Positions 51,496 to 61,119 are shown, counted from the stretch's first letter. The stretch: 64,000 bases of DNA from Pontibacter russatus (GCF_009931655.1 NZ_CP047984.1:2807001-2871000), one strand, 5' to 3'. Program-made: numbers and translations. Notes: generated by a model from the sequence alone, not told the origin.

Positions 51496-52768
51496 GACAT
51501 TCCGAGTACTGGTAGGCTTTGCCGCGCTGTGTCTGGCGCACACCACACAGGCACAGCTTATCAGCAATACCCCGTACTCCCGCTACGGCATAGGCGAAAT
51601 CAACGAAAACTACGGCAACATCCGCACGGCCGGTATGGCGGGCGTGGGCGTGAGCGCCGCCAACAGCTTTCAGGCAAACACCTCCAACCCAGCCCTGCTG
51701 TATTACAACAGTATCACCAACTTCGATATGGGCATTGCGGGGCAGTTCAAGCGCGTGAGCACCGAGACCGGCTCCTATACAGACGGCAACGCGAACCTGC
51801 ACAACCTGTCGCTGGCCGTGCCCATCATGAAGCGCTGGAGTTCTGCGGTGGGCCTGCGCCCGTTCTCCACTGTCAACTACCAGGTGGCGGTGTCGAACCC
51901 GGTGGAGGGCAATCCGGAGGCAACTATTTCCCGGGAATATGTGGGCAGCGGCGGCCTGTCGGAGGTTTACTTCGGGCATGGTGTGAAAGTGGTGGGCGGC
52001 CTTACCGTGGGCGGAAGCGCCTCTTATATCTTCGGGAATATCGCCAGCGAAGCCGCCAGCACCCTGAGCGACCCGGAGCAGGAACTGGTGGGGCAGGAGC
52101 GTGTGTCCATCGTGAACCGCACAACCTACAACGGCTTTCTCTTCAGGGCCGGTGCCAATTACCGCCAGAAACTGAAAGACAAGCTTTTCCTGAGCGCAGG
52201 TGGGGTATATAGCCTCAATGCTGAGCTTGATGCCGAGCGCAAACAGGCCTATGAGCGGCGCACGCAGGCAAATCCGGTGCCGGGCGATAGCACAGAGGGC
52301 AACGTGACGCTGCCTTCCAACTACAGAGTCGGCCTCAGCCTCGACAACGGCTCCAACCTGACGGTGGCCGCAGATTTCGCCAGCTACAAGTGGTCTGATT
52401 TTAAGGGCTTCGAGGGGCAGAACGACAACCTGCGCGACAGCTACCGGGTGGCTATCGGCGGCGAGTACACCCCCGATGCCAACGCCATCGACAGTTACTT
52501 CAAGCGCATCATGTACCGCGGCGGAGCGTACTACAGCCAGACGCCCTATGAACTCAACGGTAAGGAAATCACAGACAAGGGCGTGACGGTGGGGGCCATG
52601 TTCCCAATCGGCATCTCCACCATATATGATTTGTATCAGTTGAACGTCTCGCTGGGCTACGGACAGCGCGGCACCACTGAGAGCGGCCTTGTAAAGGAAG
52701 ACTACCTTCAGTTTGGCATTGGCTTCACGGTCAACAGCAGGTGGTTCATCAAGCGCCGGGTCGAGTAG
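51488..52768 (+). CDS. Outer-membrane beta-barrel protein, FadL/porin-like
   Basis: 426 residues. Signal peptide (LVGFAALCLAHTTQAQ) and then NTPYSRYGIGE, the start shared by a Bacteroidota family of barrel proteins; many strands follow, ending QFGIGFTVNSRWF near the C-terminus. Position between coaX and lptC is conserved in the phylum. Possibly transport across the outer membrane; the ligand is unknown. ATG at 51488, within the coaX end. Confidence 0.8.
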   Translation: MYKTFRVLVGFAALCLAHTTQAQLISNTPYSRYGIGEINENYGNIRTAGMAGVGVSAANSFQANTSNPALLYYNSITNFDMGIAGQFKRVSTETGSYTDGNANLHNLSLAVPIMKRWSSAVGLRPFSTVNYQVAVSNPVEGNPEATISREYVGSGGLSEVYFGHGVKVVGGLTVGGSASYIFGNIASEAASTLSDPEQELVGQERVSIVNRTTYNGFLFRAGANYRQKLKDKLFLSAGGVYSLNAELDAERKQAYERRTQANPVPGDSTEGNVTLPSNYRVGLSLDNGSNLTVAADFASYKWSDFKGFEGQNDNLRDSYRVAIGGEYTPDANAIDSYFKRIMYRGGAYYSQTPYELNGKEITDKGVTVGAMFPIGISTIYDLYQLNVSLGYGQRGTTESGLVKEDYLQFGIGFTVNSRWFIKRRVE

Positions 52769-52798
52769 CAGCAACGCCCCCTTTTCTGACAACACCAG

Positions 52799-52823
52799 AG
52801 GCCGTTCTTGAAGCGGCCTTTTT
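52799..52823 (+). terminator. Intrinsic terminator after the barrel gene
   Basis: AGGCCG / CGGCCT stem with T-run (CCTTTTTG), loop about 9 nt. A moderate stem, so read-through into lptC is possible. Confidence 0.6.
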
Positions 52824-52907
52824 GTATAGTGGGGATGCCAATGCTGCAAAGCGTCATATTCAGCACAGAATTTGCTAAATTCACACCAAACAGCACAAAG
52901 CACAGCG

Positions 52908-53444
52908 ATGCGGAAAGCATGGATAGCCGCCCTGATGGCCCTCATGGCCATCATCGGGTTCGGCTGCAAGGAAGACCTGAAAGACCCGGACAAAGAGCAG
53001 AAGTACACGGGCCCGACCATGGAGAACCGCGACGTGGTGACACTCTACAGCGACTCGGCCAGGCTGCTCATAAAACTGCAGGCGCCCTTGCAACAGGAGT
53101 TTGAGGGCGGCGACGGCGTGTTCCCGGACGGGCTTTACGTGGAGTTCTACGAGGAGGGCGACAAGGTGACCTCCACCCTGAAGGCCAACTACGGCAAGCA
53201 GGACCGCAACAAAAGCCTTTTTGAGGCGCGGGGCAACGTGGTGGTGCAAAACCTGGTGAAGAAAGAGAAACTGGAGACGGAACAGCTGTTCTGGGACAAG
53301 CGCAGGGCAAAGATATACACCGACAAGTTTGTGCGCATCACCACACCGGAGCAGGTCATCATGGGGAACGGCCTGCAGGCTGACCAGGATTTCTCGAACT
53401 ACAGGATCCGTGATGTCACGGGAATCATCGATCTGGAAGAATAA
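52908..53444 (+). CDS. lptC: LPS export protein LptC
   Basis: 178 residues from ATG 52908. Lipoprotein-like signal with IIGFGCKED, then the beta-strand LptC domain (DSARLLIKLQAPLQQ, YGKQDRNKSLFEARGNV, VVVQNLVKKEKLETEQLFWD). Part of the LPS transport bridge from inner to outer membrane. Bacteroidota LptC is often annotated as a lipoprotein. Ends 1 nt into the next gene. Confidence 0.87.
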   Translation: MRKAWIAALMALMAIIGFGCKEDLKDPDKEQKYTGPTMENRDVVTLYSDSARLLIKLQAPLQQEFEGGDGVFPDGLYVEFYEEGDKVTSTLKANYGKQDRNKSLFEARGNVVVQNLVKKEKLETEQLFWDKRRAKIYTDKFVRITTPEQVIMGNGLQADQDFSNYRIRDVTGIIDLEE

Positions 53445-53617
53445 TGAACCCAAAGCTTATCAATAGTATTTTACTGGCGCTGTCGTTTGTGGCGATGGTG
53501 ATTGGCGCGCACCGCAGCCTGGTGGAGGAAGACATTCTCGGCAACTACTGGCTCTACATGATTGGCCTGGTGCTGTTTATGCTCTACTATTACCGCAAGA
53601 AGAAGAACAGCGCCTGA
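53444..53617 (+). CDS. 57-residue membrane protein
   Basis: Starts by TAATG overlap with the lptC stop. Two membrane helices (SILLALSFVAMVIGA and YWLYMIGLVLFMLYYY) and a basic end KKKNSA. Followed 23 nt later by the CorC/HlyC gene, so it is likely co-transcribed in the lptC block. Family not recognised; conserved small ORFs at this place are known in Bacteroidota but the function is not. Confidence 0.7.
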   Translation: MNPKLINSILLALSFVAMVIGAHRSLVEEDILGNYWLYMIGLVLFMLYYYRKKKNSA

Positions 53618-53640
53618 ATGTTTCCGGCCTTAACCCATAT

Positions 53641-54942
53641 ATGGAAGACACGAGTCAAATCATCGTCTTAGTTGTTGCCCTTCTGTTCTCTGCCTTTTTC
53701 TCCGGCATCGAGATGGCCTTTCTGGCCGCGAACAAGATTCAGATTGAGCTGGACGAGAAAAACGGGGTGCTGTCGGGGCGCATCCTGGGCTTCCTGCTAA
53801 AGCGGCCCGCCCGCCTTATGGGTACCACCCTGATCGGCAACACATTGGCGCTGGTGCTATATGGCCTGGCCATTGCCAGCGTGCTGCACCAGTTGCTTTA
53901 TGCTTACCTGCCCGAGGCGCTCCAGTGGAGCCTGCTCATCCTCCTGCTGCAGATAGCCGTGGCGGCGGTGGTGGTGCTGCTTACGGCCGAGTTCCTGCCC
54001 CGCAGCCTCTTTGCCATCAACCCTAACCGCATGCTGCAGGTGCTGGCGGTGCCCATACTGCTAGTGTATTATCTGCTGTACCCTGTGGTGTACCTGATTG
54101 TGGGGCTGAGCAAGTGGGTGGCCGAGAAGTTCTTCAGGATAGAGTTCTCCGAAGAGAAGCCAGTGTTCGGCTTCACCGACCTGAACGCCTTCACCAAAAG
54201 CCGCCTGTACCACCCCGAGCACCAGGACGCCCCGGAGGTGGACCCGCTCATCTTCCACAACGCCCTCGACTTCAAGACCGTGAAGGTGCGGGAGTGCATG
54301 GTGCCCCGCACCGAGATAAAGGCCGTGGAGGCAGACGCCCCCATCGGGCAATTGGGGCAGGCCTTCGTGGAAACAGGCCACTCCAAGATAATTGTCTATA
54401 AAGAGACCATCGACAACATCATCGGCTACTGCCACCAGCTGGCGATGTTCAAGCAGCCAAAGAGCATCGCGGAGATTCTGGCCCCGGTGAGCCTGGTGCC
54501 CGAGAGCATGCTGGCCAGCGAGTTGTTCATCAGGTTTGTGTCGGAGCACCGCAGCGTGGCGGTGGTGGTCGACGAGTTTGGCGGCACCTCGGGCATTGTG
54601 ACGGTGGAGGACGTGATTGAGGAGATTTTCGGGGAGATAGAAGACGAGTACGATGTGGACCAGGCGCTGCTGGAGCAGGTGCTGCCCGACAGGGGCATCT
54701 ATATCCTGAGCGGCCGCCACGAGATTGACTACCTGAACGAGAAATATGAACTGAACCTGCCCGAGGGCGACTATGAAACCTTAGGCGGCCTGGTTTTGTC
54801 TGAATTCGGGGAGATACCGCTGCCGGGCGATGAAGTAAGGGTGCCGCCTTATACCATCAGCGTCCTGACCATGGATGACAACCGCATCGCGGCTGTGAAG
54901 CTGGTAAAAAGCGCAGACGCTCAGGCAGATGCTGCAAGCTAA
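53641..54942 (+). CDS. CorC/HlyC family transporter, CNNM-type
   Basis: 433 residues. Four membrane helices in the N-terminal DUF21/CNNM domain (SAFFSGIEMAFLAANK), then a CBS pair (VRECMVPRTEIKAVE, then SVAVVVDEFGGTSGIVTVEDVIEEIFGEI), then the CorC_HlyC C-terminal domain. Probably exports divalent cations such as Mg2+. ATG at 53641 follows a TATAT string. Confidence 0.9.
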   Translation: MEDTSQIIVLVVALLFSAFFSGIEMAFLAANKIQIELDEKNGVLSGRILGFLLKRPARLMGTTLIGNTLALVLYGLAIASVLHQLLYAYLPEALQWSLLILLLQIAVAAVVVLLTAEFLPRSLFAINPNRMLQVLAVPILLVYYLLYPVVYLIVGLSKWVAEKFFRIEFSEEKPVFGFTDLNAFTKSRLYHPEHQDAPEVDPLIFHNALDFKTVKVRECMVPRTEIKAVEADAPIGQLGQAFVETGHSKIIVYKETIDNIIGYCHQLAMFKQPKSIAEILAPVSLVPESMLASELFIRFVSEHRSVAVVVDEFGGTSGIVTVEDVIEEIFGEIEDEYDVDQALLEQVLPDRGIYILSGRHEIDYLNEKYELNLPEGDYETLGGLVLSEFGEIPLPGDEVRVPPYTISVLTMDDNRIAAVKLVKSADAQADAAS

Positions 54943-55017
54943 ACACGGAGATAAAAATTTTGAATTTAAGCGTGATTAACCTTATTTTGCACAATCCTTT
55001 TTACATTTAAATAAAGA

Positions 55018-57126
55018 ATGGCATTAATTAACAAGATTAGAGAGAAGTCTGGTTGGGCTGTAGGCGCCATTGCCATAGGACTTGGCGTGTTTGTGGTGGG
55101 CGGCGACCTGCTGGGGCCTAACTCCAGGCTTCTGGGCAACGATGCAACCACTGTCGGCGAGATTGCCGGCGAAGAAATAGACTACCAGGAGTTTGACGCT
55201 GTGCTGCAGCAGGCAAAAGCCGACTACGAGAGCCGCACCGGCCGTGCCGCCAACGAGGGGGAACTGGCCATGTTGCGCGAGCAGGCCTGGAACCAGCTAA
55301 TCTTTAAGATTGCGCTTCAGAAGGAATACGACCGCCTGGGCATCACCGTGACCGACGAAGAACTGGCGGACATGGTGCAGGGCAACAACATACACCCGGC
55401 CGTGAAGCAGGCCTTCACCAACCCGCAGACCGGCGAGTTTGACCGCAACCAGATTGTGCAGTACCTGCAGAACCTGGACCAGATGGGACCCAACGCCCGC
55501 CCGATGTGGGTAAGCTTTGAGCAGAGCATCCTGAATGACCGCCTGCAGTCGAAGTACATGAACCTGTTTACCAAGACGGTATATATCACCGCGGCAGAGG
55601 CCAAAGACTATTACCAGGCGCAGAACAGCACCGCCGGCATGAAGGTGCTGTACGTGCCATACGTAAGCGTGTCAGACTCTGCCGTGCAGGTGACAGACGC
55701 CCAACTGCAGGATTATTACGACCGCAACAAAGAACTCTATAAGGTAGAGGAAGGCCGTTCAATCGAGTTTGTGACCGTTCCGGTAACCGCCTCCCCCGAA
55801 GACAGTTCCTTCCTGAGCCAGGAGATCAGCACGCTGGCGCAGCAGTTTGCCACTGCCTCCAACGACTCCGCTTTTGTGAACACCAACTCTGATGCGCCTT
55901 TCAACGGTGCTTACCGCAACCCCGGCGAGCTGCCGCAGCAACTGGCCAGCCAGCTGCCGCTGGAGGAGGGCAAGGTATATGGCCCCTACACCGAGAACGG
56001 CGTGCTGTCGCTCTTCAAAGTATCGGATGTGAAAGAGGGAAGCCCGGCTGTGAAGGCGAGCCATATCCTCATCAGACCTGAGAGTGACACCCCCGAGGCA
56101 AAGGCGGCGGCCCGCGCCAAAGCACAGGACGTGCTGACACAGATACAGAAAGGCGCCGACTTCGCCCAGATGGCGGCGCAGTACGGCACAGACGGCACGG
56201 CCTCTACCGGTGGCGACCTCGGCTGGTTCGCGGAGGGCCGCATGGTGCCTGAATTCGACAAGGCTGTGTTTGCAGCCTCCGGCCCCGGCCTGTTGCCCAA
56301 CCTGGTGGAGACGGAGTATGGCTACCATATCGTGAAAATCACCGCGCCTAAAACCACGCAGACTTACCAGATTGCCGCCGTGCAGCGCCCAATCGAGGCG
56401 AGCGAGGGCACGCGCGATGCGGCGTACGCCGTTGCCGACGAACTGGCCGGCACCAGCGGAAGCGCCGATGAGTTCAGAGAGAATGCCGCCAAAAACCCTT
56501 CGTTGGTGAAAGAAGAAGCTATCGCGATTGGTAAAAACAACATCGTGGTGAACAACCTGAACAACGCCCGCGAGCTAGTGCGCTGGGCATATGCCGAGGA
56601 CACCGAAATAGGCGATGTGTCGCCTGTGTTCGAGATAGAGAATCAGTTTGTGGTGGCGACGCTCACTGGCAAGCGCGAGAAAGGCTATGCCGCCGTGGGG
56701 GATATCCGCGATGAACTGACCGCCGCCGTACGCAACGAGGTAAAAGGCCAGCAGATTATAGAGAAACTGAAAGGCCAGAAAGGCTCGCTCGACGAGATGG
56801 CCGCCAATTATGGCGCCGATGCGGTGGTGAGAACCGCTGATAACGTCACCTTTGCCTCTGCTACCATCCCTGGCATAGGCGTGGAACCGGTAGCCGTGGG
56901 CAAAGCCTTCGGCATGAAGCCTGGGGCCCGCACCGCTCCGTTTGAAGGACAGGGCGGCGTGCTGGTGGTAGAACTGACGCAGCTGAACCCGGCGCCTGAA
57001 ATCAGCGACCTCTCTAACGTAAAAGAGCAGATGCGCACCGCGCGCAGCAGCCAGGTGGAGAACAATGTGTTTGAGGCCGTCAAGGAGAAAGCCGACATCA
57101 AGGACAACCGCGTCAGGTTCTTCTAA
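55018..57126 (+). CDS. ppiD: Periplasmic peptidyl-prolyl isomerase, PpiD/SurA type
   Basis: 702 residues. One N-terminal membrane helix (VGAIAIGLGVFVVGGDLL), SurA_N-like helical part, a parvulin rotamase domain at about 343-450 (KASHILIRPESD, GGDLGWFAEGRMVPEFDKAVF, GYHIVKI) and a second more diverged part. Periplasmic chaperone for outer-membrane proteins. Stop at 57126, only 20 nt before the IS inverted repeat. Confidence 0.9.
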   Translation: MALINKIREKSGWAVGAIAIGLGVFVVGGDLLGPNSRLLGNDATTVGEIAGEEIDYQEFDAVLQQAKADYESRTGRAANEGELAMLREQAWNQLIFKIALQKEYDRLGITVTDEELADMVQGNNIHPAVKQAFTNPQTGEFDRNQIVQYLQNLDQMGPNARPMWVSFEQSILNDRLQSKYMNLFTKTVYITAAEAKDYYQAQNSTAGMKVLYVPYVSVSDSAVQVTDAQLQDYYDRNKELYKVEEGRSIEFVTVPVTASPEDSSFLSQEISTLAQQFATASNDSAFVNTNSDAPFNGAYRNPGELPQQLASQLPLEEGKVYGPYTENGVLSLFKVSDVKEGSPAVKASHILIRPESDTPEAKAAARAKAQDVLTQIQKGADFAQMAAQYGTDGTASTGGDLGWFAEGRMVPEFDKAVFAASGPGLLPNLVETEYGYHIVKITAPKTTQTYQIAAVQRPIEASEGTRDAAYAVADELAGTSGSADEFRENAAKNPSLVKEEAIAIGKNNIVVNNLNNARELVRWAYAEDTEIGDVSPVFEIENQFVVATLTGKREKGYAAVGDIRDELTAAVRNEVKGQQIIEKLKGQKGSLDEMAANYGADAVVRTADNVTFASATIPGIGVEPVAVGKAFGMKPGARTAPFEGQGGVLVVELTQLNPAPEISDLSNVKEQMRTARSSQVENNVFEAVKEKADIKDNRVRFF

Positions 57127-57145
57127 GACGAACAAAATCATATAT

Positions 57146-58603
57146 GAAACATGAGTCATCCCGGAGTTTGCAGGGATAGATAGAGTAGATTCCAGAGGTT
57201 GGCCAGTGCCAGCCGGATACGGTAAAGCGGTGTAGGAGTTTTCCTGCACCGCTTTCCTGTTCTATGGCAGCCCTGCCTAAGGAGATGGGAGACCGCCTCC
57301 CGCAGCTCTTTATCCAGCAGCGAGAGCAGAAAAGCATACACCAGGGTGACCACCTGCAAGAGCTTCATGCGGCTCGACCAGAACCAAAGCCGGCACGACT
57401 CCATGCCCATTTCTGATTTGTTGAAGCGGAAGGCCTGCTCCACCTGCCACCTTCTGGCGTAAGCAAAGACCAGGCGCCAGGCCTGGCGATCACTCCTGAC
57501 TTCTTCACTGGTGAGCAAATACCAGGGTTGGCGGCCTTTCTTACCTGGCCGGCAGATCAGGAGCGTGAGCGGCTGGTCATAGTCCGGGTGCAGGCAGGGC
57601 TGCCACAAGAGGCTGCGCCGGTAAGTGATCTTTCGGACCATGTCCCTTACTACTCTTGAGGAGGTGGCTTTGCGGCCGACCGAAAAGCGGTAGGCATTCT
57701 TTAGAAGCCCACGCCCATCCACGAGCTTATACCTGGAGGGCCAGCGCAAGAGGAAGCGGTCGTGGCGGCCTAAAAGCAGCCCCAGCCACTTAGAGGAGGC
57801 ATAGCCGCGGTCAAAGACGTGCAGCACGGCCTGGCCGAAGGTCTGGCGGGCCCACAAGAGCAGCGTGAGCTTCACCTGCTCCAGGGAGGTGGCCTCTTTG
57901 CCCCGGCTACTCCACCAGGCAAAGCGGGCGATGCGTGGAGCCTGCCACAGGCCGCAGCACAAGAGGCCCACCCACCGAAAGCCTGGCACGTGCACCGGCT
58001 CCCGGGTGGGGGGATCATAATAGCCCTTCTTGATTCTGAGTTGCCGTTTAGCTTTGACGCTGCGCACGGCGCATAAGCCCTCGCTTTGGAGGCTTTCGCA
58101 CTTTTCCTGCACGCTCTCGTCCCACAAAAGCAGGGGCAGCTCACGTTCCGCTTCCAGCAGCTGCTCTACGTATGTTTGGGCCTCTTGACTCAGGTAGTCG
58201 GTGATGAGTTGGGCAGACCACTTCTTACTGCGCAGCAGGTTAGACAGGCGCTTGGTGCCCGCCGGGGCTTTGTCGGGCGAGAGCACAACCCCACCCAGCT
58301 CGCTTAGAAGCAGACCGGTGGAGCGGCTGCGGTGGCGCACCAGCGCCCGGCATAGGTTCTGGAAAGTGTAGACCAGGCGGCGGTCCAGCAGCTCATCGAG
58401 CCTGGCAAGGAAAGGAGAAAGAAATCCTTCGAGGCGGTAGGAGAAAAACAGAGCCTGGGAGAGAACCTCGGCTTGGCGTGCTGCGTTTTTGAAAGTAGTA
58501 AACATAAGAACCTCCCGTCTTTGGTGATACATAGACTGTACCACTAAAACAGGAGGTTCTCCTTTTTTATCCCAGTCCTAAACTCCGGGATGACTCATGT
58601 TTC
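57146..58603. mobile_element. IS4-type insertion sequence with 24-bp inverted ends
   Basis: The ends 57146-57169 (GAAACATGAGTCATCCCG and on) and 58580-58603 are perfect 24-bp inverted copies, span 1458 bp, and contain one full-length transposase gene. No direct target repeat is visible next to the ends: the sequence outside the left end is TATAT and outside the right end TTTGG. It lies between ppiD and the TPR gene and interrupts no reading frame. Confidence 0.9.
57156..58505 (-). CDS. IS4-family DDE transposase
   Basis: 449 residues from ATG 58505 (ATG at 58532 would add nine). DDE catalytic residues: D129 in LLLWDES, D232 in HVFDRGYA, E356. The YREK signature of IS4-type enzymes is intact: Y349, R352, E356, K363 in YARRWQVEQAFRFNK. 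It appears full length and active in form. Confidence 0.9.
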   Translation of the reverse strand: MFTTFKNAARQAEVLSQALFFSYRLEGFLSPFLARLDELLDRRLVYTFQNLCRALVRHRSRSTGLLLSELGGVVLSPDKAPAGTKRLSNLLRSKKWSAQLITDYLSQEAQTYVEQLLEAERELPLLLWDESVQEKCESLQSEGLCAVRSVKAKRQLRIKKGYYDPPTREPVHVPGFRWVGLLCCGLWQAPRIARFAWWSSRGKEATSLEQVKLTLLLWARQTFGQAVLHVFDRGYASSKWLGLLLGRHDRFLLRWPSRYKLVDGRGLLKNAYRFSVGRKATSSRVVRDMVRKITYRRSLLWQPCLHPDYDQPLTLLICRPGKKGRQPWYLLTSEEVRSDRQAWRLVFAYARRWQVEQAFRFNKSEMGMESCRLWFWSSRMKLLQVVTLVYAFLLSLLDKELREAVSHLLRQGCHRTGKRCRKTPTPLYRIRLALANLWNLLYLSLQTPG

Positions 58604-58836
58604 TTTGGCCATGCAGGAGCACCGTTTTAGCGGACCTGGGGGAGGATGTACGCTAATTCTGCGCGTGCATTCAAAAAATTAAACTGAATCGGTATATTCA
58701 TAGTTAAAAGAATGTGGCAGAACCAGGCGGGAGCAGCGGGTATATAGCACCCATATATTGGCCGCAGCCCTGCCTTAGCCGTCTTAGCGGCGAAGGCATA
58801 TATCAACAGGCGTCACCTCATCGTTTTAAGAAGACT

Positions 58837-60651
58837 ATGCACTCAAAATTATATTACCTGCTCCTCCTGCTGCTTCTGCTGCTGGCATCCCCGGCGGCGC
58901 GGGCACAGCAGCAGGACCTGGAGCTTGCCCGCCAGTATATGAGCCAGGGCGACTACGACAAGGCGGGGGCGCTATATAGCAAGCTGATAGACGAGCAGCG
59001 GCTTTTCGGGGCGGTGTACCCGGATTACCTGAAGGTGCTGCTGGCGCAGCGCAACTACAAGGAGGCCGAGAAACTGGTGAAGAAAACGCTCAAGCGCCAC
59101 CCTGGCAACCCTAACTATGGGGTAGACCTGGGCGTGGTGTACCAGGCCGCTGGCGACAAGGGCGCGGCCGCAAAGCAGTTCGACAGGCTGGTCGCGGATG
59201 CCACGCCTGAAATGGTGACGGCGGTGGCCAACGCGTTTATGCAGAACGAGCTATATGACTACGCCGAGAAAGCATACCTGCGCGGCCGCCAGCTGGCCAA
59301 CGATCCCATGGCCTATAACCGCCCGCTGATGGCGCTGTACAGGTATCGGCAGAAAACAGACAGCCTGGTGGCCGAGGCACTGAACCTGCTGCTGGCCGAT
59401 GAGAACGAACTGGGGTACGTGCAGAACATACTGCAGAGCAGCATGCGCGAGGAGGAGAATTTCGATGCGCTGGAGAAGGAGCTCATCCTGAAGGTGCAGC
59501 AGAACCCCGACAAGCTGTCGTTCAACGAGCTGCTGATCTGGCTCTACGTACAGCGCCGCGACTTCTACAGCGCCCTGCTGCAGGCGCGCGCTGTGGACAA
59601 ACGCACCCGGAGCGGCGGCTCCCGCGTGATGGAACTGGGCGCCATCAGCCTGAAGAACGAAGACTACCAAGGGGCCATAGAGGCATTTGAATACATTGTG
59701 GAAGAGTACCCGGAGGGGCCTTATTACCTGGTGGCGCGGCAACGCCTGATAAACGCCCGCGAAGAGCAGGTGCAGAATACCTTTCCCGTGAGCCAGGAGA
59801 AAATACAGGCCCTGCTGGCGGATTATGAGGCCCTGCTGAACGAAGTGGGCCGGAGGCCGGAAACCATGGAAGTGCTGCAGCACATGGCCGCCCTATATGC
59901 CTTCTACCTCGACGACAAAGACAAGGCCATCGCGCTGCTGCAGGAGGCCATCAGCATGCCGCGGGCGGACGCCAACCTGGTGGCAGACAGCAAGCTGACG
60001 CTGGGCGATATATACCTGCTGAAGGGGGAGCCCTGGGAGAGCACGCTGTTGTACTCGCAGGTGGAGAAGTCGCACAAGGAGACGCCGATCGGGCACGAGG
60101 CCAAACTGCGCAACGCCCGCCTCAATTACTACAAAGGCGATTTTGAACTGGCCCAGGCACACCTCGACATCCTGAAACTGGCCACCAGCCGCGAGATAGC
60201 CAACGACGCCATGGACCTGAGCCTGCTGATTACGGACAACACCGGCCTCGACACCTCCACCGCAGCCATGCAGGACTATGCCGCCATCGACCTGCTCGTG
60301 TTCCAGAACAAGCTGCCGGAGGCGCTTGCCGCCCTGGACAGCATGTTGCAGAAGTATCCGGGGCACAGCCTCACCGACGAGATATACTTCCAGAAAGCCA
60401 ACATATACGAGCGCACCGGGAATTTTGAGAAGGCAGTGGAGAACCTGCAGCAGATCGTCAGCAACCCGCAGTACGACATCCTGAGCGACGACGCGCTGTA
60501 CCGCATGGCCTTTATATATGAGGAGAGCCTTCACGACAAGGCAAAGGCGCAGCAGCTATATAACGACCTGCTGGTAAAGCACCAAGGCAGCATCTATGCC
60601 GCCGAGGCCCGGAAGCGTTTCCGGAAGCTGCGCGGCGATACGGTAAATTAA
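58837..60651 (+). CDS. Exported TPR-repeat protein
   Basis: 604 residues from ATG 58837. Signal peptide (YLLLLLLLLLASPAARAQ) then multiple tetratricopeptide repeats (ARQYMSQGDYDKAGALYSK; AIEAFEYIVEEYPEGPYY; FEKAVENLQQIVSNPQYD; KAQQLYNDLLVKHQGS). Probably a periplasmic scaffold for complexes; specific partner unknown. An upstream frame to 58714 is rejected for lack of signal sequence. IS ends lie about 230 bp upstream. Confidence 0.87.
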   Translation: MHSKLYYLLLLLLLLLASPAARAQQQDLELARQYMSQGDYDKAGALYSKLIDEQRLFGAVYPDYLKVLLAQRNYKEAEKLVKKTLKRHPGNPNYGVDLGVVYQAAGDKGAAAKQFDRLVADATPEMVTAVANAFMQNELYDYAEKAYLRGRQLANDPMAYNRPLMALYRYRQKTDSLVAEALNLLLADENELGYVQNILQSSMREEENFDALEKELILKVQQNPDKLSFNELLIWLYVQRRDFYSALLQARAVDKRTRSGGSRVMELGAISLKNEDYQGAIEAFEYIVEEYPEGPYYLVARQRLINAREEQVQNTFPVSQEKIQALLADYEALLNEVGRRPETMEVLQHMAALYAFYLDDKDKAIALLQEAISMPRADANLVADSKLTLGDIYLLKGEPWESTLLYSQVEKSHKETPIGHEAKLRNARLNYYKGDFELAQAHLDILKLATSREIANDAMDLSLLITDNTGLDTSTAAMQDYAAIDLLVFQNKLPEALAALDSMLQKYPGHSLTDEIYFQKANIYERTGNFEKAVENLQQIVSNPQYDILSDDALYRMAFIYEESLHDKAKAQQLYNDLLVKHQGSIYAAEARKRFRKLRGDTVN

Positions 60652-60681
60652 GCCAAGGCAGATTATGCTATATAGGCAAAC

Positions 60682-60802
60682 GAACAAAATTAACTTGCGC
60701 TACCCATAAAATCACCACATATATAAGCCATCCGAAGATCAACAATATATAGTATATAAAGTCTTGTGGCTGATGTCTTGATACTTGTGTCCTTTTACTT
60801 AA
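60682..60802 (+). repeat. Dispersed intergenic repeat, copy B
   Basis: Homologous by eye to 38861-38975: shared CACCACATATATAAGCC, ATCAAC, ATATATAG, AAGTCTTGTG, TTGATACTTGTGTCCTTTT and ACTTA. The order and spacing are conserved, with an insertion of about nine bases (GGCTGATGT) before TTGATACT. Confidence 0.65.
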
Positions 60803-60873
60803 AAGGTTAAGATCCTGGTGCTTCACATCGTGATGCGTGTGTAGTGATATATAATACAAGGCTCTCTTGCCCT

Positions 60874-60984
60874 TTAGCTGAAGAAGAGGAACAGGATGAG
60901 AATAAAGAGGAGGAAGAACCCGTACATGATCAAGTCGAGAGAGTAGTTCTTATATTTTTCGAAAAGATCTTTGAATCGTTTCAT
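60874..60984 (-). CDS. 36-residue membrane protein
   Basis: ATG AAA CGA start at 60984 and TAA at 60874. The protein has a charged, amphipathic N-terminus (MKRFKDLFEKYKNYSL) and one strong membrane helix to the end (FFLLFILILFLFF). A perfect TAnnTTTG promoter box lies 22 nt upstream. Predicted single-pass tiny membrane protein; no family recognised. Confidence 0.65.
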   Translation of the reverse strand: MKRFKDLFEKYKNYSLDLIMYGFFLLFILILFLFFS

Positions 60985-61006
60985 GGACTGCCCTGTTGTA
61001 TCGTTG

Positions 61007-61014
61007 CAAAAGTA
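61007..61014 (-). promoter_or_regulatory. -7 promoter box for the 36-residue protein
   Basis: On the minus strand TACTTTTG followed by C, an exact TAnnTTTG match, 22 nt before the ATG. No clear -33 element. Confidence 0.5.
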
Positions 61015-61078
61015 CGAAATTCAGGAGGAGGGTCACAGCGCCACCAGGCGCCTTGGCTCAAAAATCTTTTAAAATAGC

Positions 61079-61086
61079 TACCTTTG
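61079..61086 (+). promoter_or_regulatory. -7 promoter box for recJ
   Basis: TACCTTTG followed by C, exact TAnnTTTG match. TTG at 61053-61055 could be a -33 element, 23 nt away, slightly long. It also sets the recJ start: ATG 61120 lies 33 nt downstream, while the in-frame start at 61084 would overlap the promoter. Confidence 0.55.
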
Positions 61087-61119
61087 CAGCCGAACGTTTG
61101 TAGTGTAGCAGCAGCATAT

